Made by a program: the position numbers and the translations under genes | From: Candidatus Rifleibacteriota bacterium | GTDB taxonomy: Bacteria > Muiribacteriota > Ozemobacteria > Ozemobacterales > Ozemobacteraceae | Direction: 5' to 3' | Assembly (NCBI GenBank): GCA_012517355.1 | Contig: JAAYVD010000089.1 | Span: forward strand, 1-54,094 | Length of the DNA: 54,094 nucleotides | The notes under the pieces: generated by a model | The model's input: only the letters and a program-made list of their open reading frames with translations | What the model was told of the DNA's origin: nothing | The model's database searches: none | Shown here: positions 31,979 to 42,000 of the stretch, one piece after another | Numbering within the stretch: position 1 is the stretch's first letter | Layout: each line of letters begins with the position of its first letter

Positions 31979-34828
31979 ATGGCGGAGGGGCGTCGCCCCC
32001 CCTGGTTCGAAAAAATCTTCGATACGGTCGGTGATCCGCTGTTCGTCAAGGATCGCCGCCAGCGCCTGGTGTTCGTCAACGACGCCTACTGCGCGTTCGT
32101 CGGCCACCGGCGGGAAGACCTGATCGGCAAGACCGATTACGACTACTTCCCGAAGGAACAGGCCGACGAGTTCTGGGCCCGCAACGAAGCCTTCTTCTCC
32201 AGCCAACCCGCGGAACAGGTCGCGGAAGACGAGGATCGCGTCATCGACGGAACAGGACATTCCCACGCGGTCATCACCCGGAAGGTCCTGATCCGCGACG
32301 AGCAGGGGAACGTCTTCCTGGTGGGCATCGCCACCGACATCACCACCTGGAGGGAGCGGGAGGCGGCGGCCGCCCGCCGGGCGAACGAAGAACGGTTCCG
32401 GGCACTGTTCGACTCCACCTTCCAGTTCATCGGCTTGCTCGAGCCCGACGGGACCGTCCTCGAAGCCAACCGGACCGCCCTGGAGTTCGCCGGCATCACC
32501 CTGGACCAGATCGTCGGACGCCCCTTCTGGGAAACCAGGTGGTGGGCCGGCAATCCCGAACGGGTGAGCCGGTTGCAGGCCGCCATCGGCCAGGCCGCGA
32601 CCGGCCGGTTCGTCCGCTACGAGGTCGAGTTGCAGGGGGCCGGCGCCACCACCGCGCTCATCGACTTCTCGCTCAAACCCGTGCGCGACCGGACAGGCAA
32701 GGTCACCCTGCTGGTACCCGAGGGACGCGACCTCACCGATCACCGCCGGATCGAGCGGGCGTTGCGGGAGAGCGAACAGAGCCTGCGCTCCTTCGTCGAC
32801 CAGGCCAACGGGTTCGCCGTCTTCCGCATCGGGATCGACCCGCAAGCCCCCTACCAGGGACGCATCCTCTTCTCCAGCCCCTCCATCAGGGATGTGGCCG
32901 GAATCACCGACATCTTCCATTACCCAGGCTGGTTCACCGGGTTCCACCCCGACGATCTGCCGCGGATCCTGGAAGCCTACCAGCGGACGCTCGACCACGG
33001 CGAACCCTACGACCAGACCGCCCGCTGGTTCCACGGCCTCCGCAAGGAATGGATCTGGGTGCGGACTCTCGTGAACCTGGTCCGGGACGCCGAGGGCCGG
33101 CCGGCCTATCTCAACGGGTTCTGCCTCGACCTGACCGCGGTCAAACAGGCGGAAGAGGCCCTGGCGACGGTCGCCCGCCGGGACCGGGAGGCCGCCGCCC
33201 GTTACGAAGCCCTGGTCCGGGCCTCGAACACCGGAGCGTGGGAATTCCACTCCGATACAGGGTTTCTGTGGTGCAGCCCCCAGTATTTCCACATGCTCGG
33301 CCGGGACATCGCCTCCTACGACCTGTCGGGTTCCCCCAACCTCGGTTCCACCTGGCTCGACCTGCTGCATCCCGAAGACCGCGAACGGGCCTTATCCGCT
33401 TTTCAGGCCTATCTGAAAACCCCCCAGGGCATATATCAGCAATCGTTCCGCATGCTGCACGCCGATGGTCATTGGATCTGGATCCTCTCGCGGGGGCAGG
33501 TTTTGCGAGACGCGGCGGGGCAACCCACTCCGCTGACCGTGGGCACCCACATCGACATCACCGACCGCGTGCACCTCGAGGAAAGGCTCCGCCAGGCCGA
33601 GAAGATGCAGGCCATCGGCCAGCTGGCAGGCGGGGTCGCCCACGACTTCAACAACCAGCTGGCGGGCATCCTCGGCAACGCCGAACTGTTCCTCAAGAGG
33701 CTCACCGATCCGGCCCTGCGGGCCATGGCCGAGAACATCCGGAAGGCCTCCCTGCGGGCGGCCGAACTGACCAGCCAGCTGCTGGCCTTCGCCCGCAAGG
33801 GGAAGTTCGCCAACACGATGGTCGACGTCCACGCCCTGATCGGCGAGGTGGCGGGGATTTTGCAGCACAGCATCGACCGGCGGATCACGGTCAGACAGCG
33901 GCTGGAAGCCGACCCACCCCTGACCACCGGCGATCCCACACAACTGCAGAGCGCCCTGCTCAACCTGGCGCTCAACGCCCGGGACGCCATGCCGGAGGGC
34001 GGGGAACTGACGTTTGCCACCAGCCACGTCGTGGTGGCGGCCAGGACCCCCACCCTCGACGTCTCTCCCGGCCCCTACCTGGACATCCGCGTGACCGACA
34101 CCGGCATCGGCATGACGCCCGAAGTGCGCCAGCACCTGTTCGAACCCTTCTTCACCACCAAGGAACCGGGCAAGGGGACCGGCCTGGGCCTGGCCGCCAT
34201 CTATGGCACCGTCCAGCATCACCGGGGGGCCATCACCTGCGACACCGAGGTCGGTCGGGGCACCACCTTCCGGATCCTCCTGCCGGCGGCGGCCGCGGCA
34301 CCAGCCCCGGCGCGGCCGTCCCCGCCGAAGATCCCGGCGACCTTCTTTTCCGCCTCCCCACCGGCCACCCCGCGGGCTGCCCCCACCCCTTCCGCCCCGG
34401 GGGGAAACGGTGCGCTGCCGGACAGGAAGCGCGTCCTCCTGGCCGATGACGAGGAGGTGGTGCGGGAAGCCGCCGCCACCATGCTCGAATCGTTGGGTTT
34501 CGAAGTCGCCACCTGCCTGGACGGGGACGAGGCCGTCGGTTTCTACCGGGAGCACTGGCAGCGGATCGACCTGGTGATCCTCGACATCAACATGCCCCGG
34601 ATGAACGGCCGCGAGGCGTTTCTGGCGATGCGGGCCATCAACCCCGGCATCAGGGCCGTGCTGGCCTCGGGCTTCAGCCTGGATGGCGTGGCCAGCCAGG
34701 CCAGGGAGGAAGGAGTCCGGGGGTTCCTCCCGAAGCCCTTCCAGCTGGAAGACCTGGCACGGATGGTTGGCGAAGTGCTCGCAAACCCGGAAGGCGACCG
34801 GGGGGTGGGGCGAAGCCCAGGGGAGTAG
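31979..34828 (+). CDS. Multi-PAS hybrid histidine kinase with C-terminal receiver
   Basis: 949 residues and no transmembrane helix, so cytoplasmic. Four PAS/PAC modules (about 10-120, 140-255, 265-375, 395-525) are followed by a HisKA dimerisation helix with phospho-acceptor His555 ([20 protein letters not shown]), an HATPase_c domain ([25 protein letters not shown]), a Pro/Ala linker, and a receiver domain with acceptor Asp869 in VILDINMP and the LPKP Lys loop. VAHDFNN places the kinase in the group often lacking a separate regulator. No output partner is adjacent. Monocistronic, with its own promoter and terminator. The signal is unknown. Confidence 0.93.
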   Translation: MAEGRRPPWFEKIFDTVGDPLFVKDRRQRLVFVNDAYCAFVGHRREDLIGKTDYDYFPKEQADEFWARNEAFFSSQPAEQVAEDEDRVIDGTGHSHAVITRKVLIRDEQGNVFLVGIATDITTWREREAAAARRANEERFRALFDSTFQFIGLLEPDGTVLEANRTALEFAGITLDQIVGRPFWETRWWAGNPERVSRLQAAIGQAATGRFVRYEVELQGAGATTALIDFSLKPVRDRTGKVTLLVPEGRDLTDHRRIERALRESEQSLRSFVDQANGFAVFRIGIDPQAPYQGRILFSSPSIRDVAGITDIFHYPGWFTGFHPDDLPRILEAYQRTLDHGEPYDQTARWFHGLRKEWIWVRTLVNLVRDAEGRPAYLNGFCLDLTAVKQAEEALATVARRDREAAARYEALVRASNTGAWEFHSDTGFLWCSPQYFHMLGRDIASYDLSGSPNLGSTWLDLLHPEDRERALSAFQAYLKTPQGIYQQSFRMLHADGHWIWILSRGQVLRDAAGQPTPLTVGTHIDITDRVHLEERLRQAEKMQAIGQLAGGVAHDFNNQLAGILGNAELFLKRLTDPALRAMAENIRKASLRAAELTSQLLAFARKGKFANTMVDVHALIGEVAGILQHSIDRRITVRQRLEADPPLTTGDPTQLQSALLNLALNARDAMPEGGELTFATSHVVVAARTPTLDVSPGPYLDIRVTDTGIGMTPEVRQHLFEPFFTTKEPGKGTGLGLAAIYGTVQHHRGAITCDTEVGRGTTFRILLPAAAAAPAPARPSPPKIPATFFSASPPATPRAAPTPSAPGGNGALPDRKRVLLADDEEVVREAAATMLESLGFEVATCLDGDEAVGFYREHWQRIDLVILDINMPRMNGREAFLAMRAINPGIRAVLASGFSLDGVASQAREEGVRGFLPKPFQLEDLARMVGEVLANPEGDRGVGRSPGE

Positions 34829-34834
34829 GACCTC

Positions 34835-35000
34835 GGGGAAAGGACGGCCGGGTGAGGACGGCGGGAAGACGATGCCCAGCCCGGTGCCCGGGAAAGGCTT
34901 CCCGAGGGAAGGCCGGCCGGGCGACCACGGCGGGAAGACGATGAGCGCACCCGTTGTCGGAGACAGGCTTCCCAGGGGAAGGCCGGCCGGGCGACGGTCC
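34835..35000. repeat. Tandem repeat, period 69-70 bp, about 2.4 copies
   Basis: GGCGGGAAGACGATG occurs at 34860 and 34929, and AAGGCCGGCCGGGCGAC at 34909 and 34979, with a CAGGCTTCCC-like junction between units. The array begins just after the hybrid-kinase stop codon. Its minus strand reads open as a Pro/Ser-rich repeat, but nothing else supports a gene. Confidence 0.85.
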
Positions 35001-35068
35001 GGGTCGTTCGGGGAAACCCGCCAGCGGAAAACGCCCGGCCCCGTTCCGGTCACCGGCGTGTGGCGGGC

Positions 35069-35093
35069 AACCCGCTCGGGAGGCGGGTTTTCC
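35069..35093 (+). terminator. Hairpin with T-rich tail, abutting the next promoter
   Basis: AACCCGC (35069-35075) pairs with GCGGGTT (35083-35089), followed by TTTCCTT. The tail runs into the -35 box of the radical SAM operon promoter, so it insulates that operon from the hybrid-kinase transcript. Confidence 0.65.
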
Positions 35094-35122
35094 TTGACTT
35101 GCCGGGAGGCGGGGGGTACAAT
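35094..35122 (+). promoter_or_regulatory. Promoter of the radical SAM-aminotransferase operon
   Basis: TTGACT at 35094-35099, 17-bp spacer, TACAAT at 35117-35122. The leader is about 27 bases. This is the only promoter seen for the three coupled genes to 42059. Confidence 0.8.
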
Positions 35123-35155
35123 TCCCTTCCCAACCTCTTACCAACGGGGAATGCC

Positions 35156-36481
35156 GTGCACGTCGCCCTCGTCGATCCCACGTTCCGCCACCAGGGCAGG
35201 TTGCTGAAGCTCCGGCGGGTGGGCTATTTCCCCCTCACCCTGCCGCGCCTGGCCGCCTGCTTCCCCGCGGGAACGAAGATCACCCTGGTCTACGAGAAAT
35301 GCCAGGAGATCGATACCCAGGCCCCTTACGACCTGGTGCTCTTCACCACGATGGGGTCGAACCTGGTGCGGGCCGAGGAGTTGTCGGCCGTCTTCCGGCA
35401 ACGCGGCATCCCGACCGTGGTCGGGGGATACTCGGTGGCCCCCTTCCTCGACCGGTGCCGCCGGAACTTCGACGCCGTCGCGCTGGGAGACGGGGAGGAA
35501 ATCATCCCCCGCCTGCTCGCCGACCTGGCCGGGGGGCGGCTGGCCTCCGTCTACCAGGGGGTCACCGCCGACCTCACCCGGTTGCCGCCGCCCCGGTTCG
35601 ACCTGGTGCCCCCCGGCGTGATGGGCGATATCGCCCCCGTCGAGACCTCGCGCGGGTGTCCGAACGCCTGCGATTTCTGCGCGGTGACCGCCTTCTACGG
35701 CGGCCGGCAGCACCGGGCGGACGTGCCGACGGTGCTGCGCGACGTGCGGGCGGTGCGCGAAACCCTGGGACGCCGTCTGGTGTATTTCACCGACCCCAAT
35801 TTCGCCGCCGACATGGAGCACGCCAAGGCCGTCCTGCGGGGATTGCAGGCCCTGGACGCGGGGGTGGGCTGGCTGGCCAGCGTCGACATCCGGGCGCTGC
35901 AGGACGAGGAGTTCCTGCGCCTGGCCCGGGCTTCGGGCTGTTTCAGCCTGCAGGTCGGGTTCGAGACGCTGCACCCGGAACAGCTGCGCGCCGTCAACAA
36001 GGGGTTCGCCGCCCGCGCCGACTACGGGGAGGCCATCGGCCGCGCCCGGGCCCACGGCGTGCCGGTGGTGGCGCTGATGATGCTCGGCTTCGACACCGAC
36101 ACCCCGGCCACGTTCGGGCAGGTGCTGCGGTTCCTGGAAACCTCGCGCCTGCCGCTCGCCGTGCTCCATCCGGTCATTCCCATCCCTGGAACCCCTCTGT
36201 ATGACCGGCTTGCGCGGGAAGGCCGTCTGACCGGCCTCGACCCCGCCGAGACCGACGGGCTGCACCTGCATTTCGTCCCCCGCCATTTCGCCCCCGACGC
36301 GTTTCTCGAGGGCTTCTGGCGGCTGAACCGCCGCTTGTTCGGCCTGCGTTCGGTGGTGCGGCGGTTTCTGCACCCCGACACGTTCAGAAACCCGCTCGCC
36401 TACGCCCTCCTGCTGTTCACCAACCTGTTCCTGGCCGGGCCGCTGGTGCGGCGCCGCCTGCCGCTGGGGATGTACGAATGA
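35156..36481 (+). CDS. B12-binding-like domain radical SAM protein
   Basis: 441 residues. Residues 1-145 have a Rossmann-like B12-binding fold (VALVDPTFR, YDLVLFTTM, IPTVVGGYSVAP, GDGEEIIPRLL) without the DxHxxG cobalamin-ligand motif. The radical SAM core follows with C168-x3-C172-x2-C175 (CPNACDFC) and typical ETSRGC, FTDPNFAAD and VGFETLHPEQLRAVNKG segments. The C-terminal part carries a hydrophobic region. BchE-like members do methylations, cyclisations or ring openings; the exact reaction is unknown. The GTG at 35156 gives the best fit to the family start, with CGGGGA upstream. The stop overlaps the next start by ATGA. Confidence 0.88.
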   Translation: MHVALVDPTFRHQGRLLKLRRVGYFPLTLPRLAACFPAGTKITLVYEKCQEIDTQAPYDLVLFTTMGSNLVRAEELSAVFRQRGIPTVVGGYSVAPFLDRCRRNFDAVALGDGEEIIPRLLADLAGGRLASVYQGVTADLTRLPPPRFDLVPPGVMGDIAPVETSRGCPNACDFCAVTAFYGGRQHRADVPTVLRDVRAVRETLGRRLVYFTDPNFAADMEHAKAVLRGLQALDAGVGWLASVDIRALQDEEFLRLARASGCFSLQVGFETLHPEQLRAVNKGFAARADYGEAIGRARAHGVPVVALMMLGFDTDTPATFGQVLRFLETSRLPLAVLHPVIPIPGTPLYDRLAREGRLTGLDPAETDGLHLHFVPRHFAPDAFLEGFWRLNRRLFGLRSVVRRFLHPDTFRNPLAYALLLFTNLFLAGPLVRRRLPLGMYE

Positions 36482-39027
36482 CCGCCGCCTTCCGCGACCC
36501 GCGCACGCTGCCCTCGCCGGTCCTCGCCGACCTCGGAGCGGTGGGGGGGAAGGCCGCCAACCTGCTGGCGCTGCGCGAACTGGGCCTTCCCGTCCCCCCC
36601 TTCGTGGTCTGGCCCGTGACCGTCTGGCGCACGTTCGTCGCCCACTGCGGGTGGCCCGCCAACGGCGGGCCCGCCGACCTCGACGACGACGAGGCGGAAC
36701 GGCGGCGCAACGCCCTGCTGACCCGCCCCTTCCCCGACGGCCTGCGCTCCGATCTGCGCGAAGTGCTGGCGCGGTTCGGCAACCGGCCGTTCTGCGTGCG
36801 GTCCTCGGGCACCTTCGAGGATCTGCCGCACCTGTCATTCGCCGGCCTCTACGACTCCATCCTCGACATCGGCACCGAAGAAGCGCTGGAGCAGGCGGTT
36901 CGCGCCTGCTGGGCCTCGGTCTACGGCCCGCGGGTGCGGCAATACTGCCGACATCACGGCATCCCCCTGGCCAAGGCGGGGCTGGCGGTCATCTTCCAGG
37001 AGTTCGTGCCCGGCGACCATTCCGGGGTCGCGTTCACCGTCCATCCGGTGACCGGCCGGCAGAACCACCTGTTGCTCGAGTACTGCGAGGGCACTGGCGA
37101 CAAGCTGGTGTCCGGCCAGGTCACCCCGCAGCAGGCGGTCTGGGACCACAAAGCGGACCGGCTGGTCGAGGGTCGGCTGCCGCCCGGCTTCCCGGCCGGG
37201 GCGATGCGCGGGTTCCGGCGGATCCATCGCGAGTTCGGGCAACCGCAGGATATCGAGTGGGTGTTGGCGGGGGGGCGGCTCTGGATTCTGCAGACGCGCG
37301 CCATCACCAGGATTGCGGTCGAACCGTCGTTCGGGTGCTGGACCACCGCGGACTTCCGCGACGGCGGGGTGGCGAGCGGGGTGGTGACGCCGATGATGTG
37401 GTCGCTCTACCAGTATATCTGGCAGTTCGCCATGCCACGGTATTTCGAGATCATCAAGATCCTCGACCCCGAGCGCAAGACCGGCGTGACCTGGGGCGAC
37501 GTCTTCTTCGGCCGCCCCTTCTGGAACCTCGGCGAGGTCGTGCGGCCGCTGCTGAAGATCCCCGGGTTTGACGAGCGGAACTTCTTTTCCGACCTGGGCA
37601 TCCAGACCGTCCCCGACTACCGTTTCCGCCGGGTGCCGACCACGCCCGACAACGCCGTCCGCATCGTGCCCACCGTGCTCGCGCTGGAGAGATACTACGA
37701 CTACCGCATCCGCGCCAACCGCGCGTTCCGGCAGGCCTTTCCCGAACTGGTCAGGCCCTTCACCGAAGCCGCCCCCGACACCCTGGATCCCGACGCCTTC
37801 GCCGCGAGGTTCCGCGACCTGATCACCGGGCTGTATTTCCGCACCGAGACCACCTACTTCCTGACCATCTACAACAGCAGCAACGCCAAGCTCGACTTCA
37901 AGATCTGGCTCGACACCCTCAACGCGCGCGGGCACGACATCTCCTACATCAAGCTGATTTCCGGGCTGCTGCGCATGAAACACCTCGCCCCGATGAAGGC
38001 CCTGGCCGACCTGGCCCGCCGCTACCGCGCCATTCCCGGGCTGGCCGACCTGCTGCTGCGCACCCCGTCCACCGAGGTCGACCGGGTCCTGGCGGGCCAC
38101 CCGCAGGGCGGGGCCATCCGGGCCGCGATGGACGACTTCCTGGCCCGTCACGGCTACCACAGCCCCCGCGAGCTCGACATCTCCGTCCCCCGTTGGGAGG
38201 AGGACCGGGAGCCGGTCTGGCGCCTGCTCAAGACCTGGCTGCGCGACACCGACCCCGAGAGTGCGGTGGCCCATGAGAAACGGCAGCACGAGCTGTACCG
38301 GGAAGAGGTCGACCGGGTCCGGGCCCTCTACGACACCCCCGGGCACCGGCTGTTCCCCATCGAACGGCTGTTCTTCTTCCGCACCCTGCTGCGCACCCGC
38401 AAATACTGCTGGTGGCGCGAGGAGATCCGCGACTACTCGTCGCGGGTCTACGCCATCATCCGGCGGTTCCTGGTGGCGGCCGAGCGCCGCCTCGGCCTGC
38501 CCGCCGGCTCGGTCTGCTGGCTGACCTGGCAGCAGGTGCTCGCCGCCCTGGAGGGAACCCTGGCCCGGAAGGCGCTTCCCGGGCTGATCGAGGCGGCCGC
38601 CGAGGAGGCGGCCATGTACCGGTTCTTCACCAACCCCGACGAACTGGGCACCGGCTTCCTCAGCCCCGCCGACAAGCAGGCCCCGGCGGCCGACGGGCAG
38701 CGGTGGCAGGGGCTGGGCTGCTCCCCCGGCGTGGTCGAGGGGCCGGTGCGGGTGTTGCGGTCGATCGACGAGGTCGACACCCTGCAACGGGGCGAGATCC
38801 TGGTGACGCCCTTCACTGACCCCGGCTGGACCCCCGCTTTCCACCTGCTCGGGGGGGTCGTCACCGAGACCGGCGGCATCCTGTCCCATGCCGCCGTCAT
38901 CTCGCGGGAATACGGCATCCCGGCCGTGCTCAACCTGAACGGCGCCACCACCCGCTTCACCACCGGGCAACGCGTCCGCCTCGACGGCACCCGCGGCACC
39001 GTCGAGTTGATCGGGAAGGCCCGATGA
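36478..39027 (+). CDS. PEP synthase/rifampin-phosphotransferase-like enzyme
   Basis: 849 residues with the three-part layout of rifampin phosphotransferases and PEP synthases. It has an N-terminal ATP-grasp (GGKAANL, RSSGTFEDLPHLSFAG, FTVHPVTG, DIEWVLAGG), a large central domain (about 300-730) that differs from PEP synthase and would hold the acceptor, and a C-terminal swivelling domain with phospho-His H804 in GGILSHAAV. Length is close to known RPH proteins. Chemistry expected: ATP gives a phospho-His and transfers the phosphate to an acceptor. In this operon an acceptor made by the radical SAM or aminotransferase partner is more likely than rifampin, but this is inference. Coupled to both neighbours by ATGA overlaps. 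Confidence 0.88.
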   Translation: MTAAFRDPRTLPSPVLADLGAVGGKAANLLALRELGLPVPPFVVWPVTVWRTFVAHCGWPANGGPADLDDDEAERRRNALLTRPFPDGLRSDLREVLARFGNRPFCVRSSGTFEDLPHLSFAGLYDSILDIGTEEALEQAVRACWASVYGPRVRQYCRHHGIPLAKAGLAVIFQEFVPGDHSGVAFTVHPVTGRQNHLLLEYCEGTGDKLVSGQVTPQQAVWDHKADRLVEGRLPPGFPAGAMRGFRRIHREFGQPQDIEWVLAGGRLWILQTRAITRIAVEPSFGCWTTADFRDGGVASGVVTPMMWSLYQYIWQFAMPRYFEIIKILDPERKTGVTWGDVFFGRPFWNLGEVVRPLLKIPGFDERNFFSDLGIQTVPDYRFRRVPTTPDNAVRIVPTVLALERYYDYRIRANRAFRQAFPELVRPFTEAAPDTLDPDAFAARFRDLITGLYFRTETTYFLTIYNSSNAKLDFKIWLDTLNARGHDISYIKLISGLLRMKHLAPMKALADLARRYRAIPGLADLLLRTPSTEVDRVLAGHPQGGAIRAAMDDFLARHGYHSPRELDISVPRWEEDREPVWRLLKTWLRDTDPESAVAHEKRQHELYREEVDRVRALYDTPGHRLFPIERLFFFRTLLRTRKYCWWREEIRDYSSRVYAIIRRFLVAAERRLGLPAGSVCWLTWQQVLAALEGTLARKALPGLIEAAAEEAAMYRFFTNPDELGTGFLSPADKQAPAADGQRWQGLGCSPGVVEGPVRVLRSIDEVDTLQRGEILVTPFTDPGWTPAFHLLGGVVTETGGILSHAAVISREYGIPAVLNLNGATTRFTTGQRVRLDGTRGTVELIGKAR

Positions 39028-42000
39028 GCCCCACCCCTCCCCGCAAGCGCCTGCCCTCCCCCCAGGAAGAACCCGCCCCTCCCGCGGGCTCCCCCACCCC
39101 ACCGGGCACTCCTTCCCCAAGCGCCCACGGTCGGACGACCAGAGCCGGAAAGGGGGCCTCCCCCCCCCCCGCTACTGACCAGGGGCTGGCCCCCGCGGCA
39201 CTCTACGAGCGTTTCTGCAAGCCCGGGCTGGGGGCCATGCTGACCGCGTTCGGCCTCGACGTCCCCTACGACAAGGCCCTGGGCGATGTCCTGTCCTGGC
39301 GCGACCCGGCGGGGAAGACCCGCAAGGTCCTCGACCTGGTCGGCTCCTTCGGGGCCACCCTGCTTGGCCACAACCACCCCCGGTTCCGCGCCGTCCTCCA
39401 GGGTGCCCTGCGGGCCTGCCCGCCGGTCCTCGTCCAGGCCAGCGTCCGGACCGGCGCCGCCCGCCTCGCCGCCCGCCTGAACGCGGTCGCCCGCGACCGG
39501 TTGGGGGGCGATTACCTCGTCCACCTGTTCAACAGCGGGTCCGAAGCGGTGGAGGCCGCCCTCAAGCATCTGCTGCTGATCAAGCGGGCGCGGCTCACCA
39601 CCCTCCGCGAGGAGATCCTGACCGCCGCCGCCAACCTCCTCCGGCAGCACACCGCGGCGGCCGGCCCGGCGGTCTTTCGCTCGCTGTCCGAGTTCCTCGG
39701 GGAGAAGGTCCGCGACCCGGCCGGCGTGCTCGATGCCCTCGACCGGTACAACTCGCGGCTTCTTGACATCGCCTGCCCCGTGCTGGCCCTGGAGGGGGCC
39801 TATCACGGCAAGACCTTCGGCGCCCTCGGGCTGACCCACAACGCGCGCTACCGCGACCCCTTCCCCCGGCAGGTGTTCCCCGTCACCTTCCTGCCCCCCG
39901 ACCCCGAGGCCCTCCGCCGGGCCATCGCCCAGGCCCGCCTCGAACCCCTGCGGCTGGCCCGGGGCCCCCGCGGCGGCCTGACCTTCGAGCCGGTGCCGGT
40001 CCCCGCCCACCTCGGCCTGTTCGTCGAGCCGGTCCTCGGCGAGGGCGGGGCCCGGCCGCTGCCCGAGGGGTTCCTCGCCGCCGCGACCGGCATCTGCCGC
40101 GCGGAGGGGCTTCCCGTCGTGGCCGACGAGATCCAGACCGGCCTCGGCCGCACCGGCACCGTCTTCGCCTGGGAGTCTTCCGGCGCCCCCGCCCCCGACT
40201 TCGTCCTGCTCTCCAAGTTCCTCGGGGCCGGGCTGGTCAAGGTGTCGGCGGTGCTCTCCCAGCGCGCCGTCTCGGAGGACGAGTTCGGGATCATCCACAC
40301 GTCCACCTACGCCGAGGACGAGCTGTCCAGCCGGGTCGCCCTCGCCGTGCTCGACGCCCTCTCGGAGAACGACGGCGCCCTTCTGGCCGCCGTCCGCCAG
40401 GCAGGGGAGGCGTGGCTGACCCGACTGCGGGCGCTGCAGGCCGAGTTTCCCGACGTGATCCGCGAGGTGCGCGGCCGGGGGCTGCTGCTCGGCGTCGAGT
40501 TCCACGACCTGCGCGAGAGCGGCAGCAACCTCCTGCGCTTCCTCGCCGGGCAGGGCGATCTCGGCTACCTGTTCGCCTCCTACCTCCTGCACGCGCACGG
40601 GCTGCGGGTGGCCCCCACCCTCAACGCCCTGCGCACCATCCGCATCGAGCCGTCGGTCCTGGTCCCCGCGCGCGAGATGGACCGCACCGTGCGCGGGTTC
40701 GCCGCCCTGTGCCGCATCCTGCGCCAGCGCGACACCTTCCACCTGGTCAAGTTCATCCTGCCGGAATTCCGCTCCGGCCGGCCCGGCCGCGAGACGGTCC
40801 TGGACTGCCGGCGCGAGCCGGACGTGGTCATGCAGCCGGAACCGCGGGCCCCCGAAAAGGTGGCCTTCCTCGGCCATTTCATCGACCCCGGGTTCCTCGC
40901 CCGCCATGAGCCCGCCCTGGCGCGGTTCACGCCCGCCCAGCTCGAAAGCCTCGTCGAGCGCACCTGGAAGTACATCGACCCCTGCGCCTTCGCCTCCCGC
41001 GACATCGCCTCGCCCCTCGGCCCGGTGGTCAACTTCACCTTCGTCGGCCTGTCCGTCTCCTCCGCCATCCTGCTGCGGCACCTCCGCGATCGCGACCTGG
41101 GGCCGGTCCGCGGCCTGATCCGGCAGGCGGTCGAAGCCGCCCGGGCCGCCGGGGCCCGCCTGGTCGGGTTCGGCCAGTTCACCTCGATCCTCACCCGCAA
41201 CTGCCAGGAGCTCTGCGTGCCCGGGGTCGCCTTCACCTCGGGCAACACCCTCACCGCCGGCATGGCCCTGCGGGCCCTCGAACAGGAGGTGCAGCGCCGC
41301 GGCCTCGCCTGGCCCACCCTGCGACTGGCCGTCGTCGGGGCCGGCGGAAACATCGGGTCGACCTTCGCCCGCCTGCTCGCCGACCGGGCCGGCCGACTCG
41401 TCCTGATCGGGGGCACCGCGTCCGACTCCCGCCGCCGCCTCGAGGAGACCCGCGACACCATCCTGGCCGAGCAGGCAGCCCGCGTCCAGGCCGGGTCGGC
41501 CGACACCCCCATCGCGGCCTTCCTGCACCGGACGATCGGCCCCAGGGAAATCGACCGGATCCGGGCCCAGGCCAAGGAGGCCGATGAAAGCACCTTCGGC
41601 GCCCGCCTGCAAGAGGCCCTGGCCGGCCGGCGGGACGCCGACCCGCCCATCGAAATCGCCGACCTCGGGGCCCTGCCGACCTGCCCGGTCGTCATGGCGG
41701 CCACCAACGCCACCCGGCCCTTCATCGGACCGGCCGACCTCGCCCCCGAGACCGTCGTCTGCGATGTCAGCCTGCCGGCCGCCCTCACCCCCGAAGCCGT
41801 CCGGCGGCCGGGGGTCGAGGTGTTCAAGGGCGGCATCGTCGCCCTGCCCAACCACGAGGTGCTGAACATCGGGGCCCTTCCCCTCGACCCGGGCCTGGTC
41901 TACGCCTGCATGGCCGAGACGATCCTGCTGGGCCTCGAGCGCCGCTGGGAGGATTTCTCGATCGGACCGCTCGACAAGCAGCGGGTGCTCGAGATCCTGG

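Noticed and set aside
34829-35053. Minus-strand Pro/Ser-rich repeat protein over the tandem array
   Set aside because: Open only because of the repeat; no SD, no promoter, no conserved motif.
36478-39027. Calling the RPH-like enzyme an antibiotic resistance gene
   Set aside because: The central acceptor domain is not shown to fit rifampin, and operon context points to metabolism.
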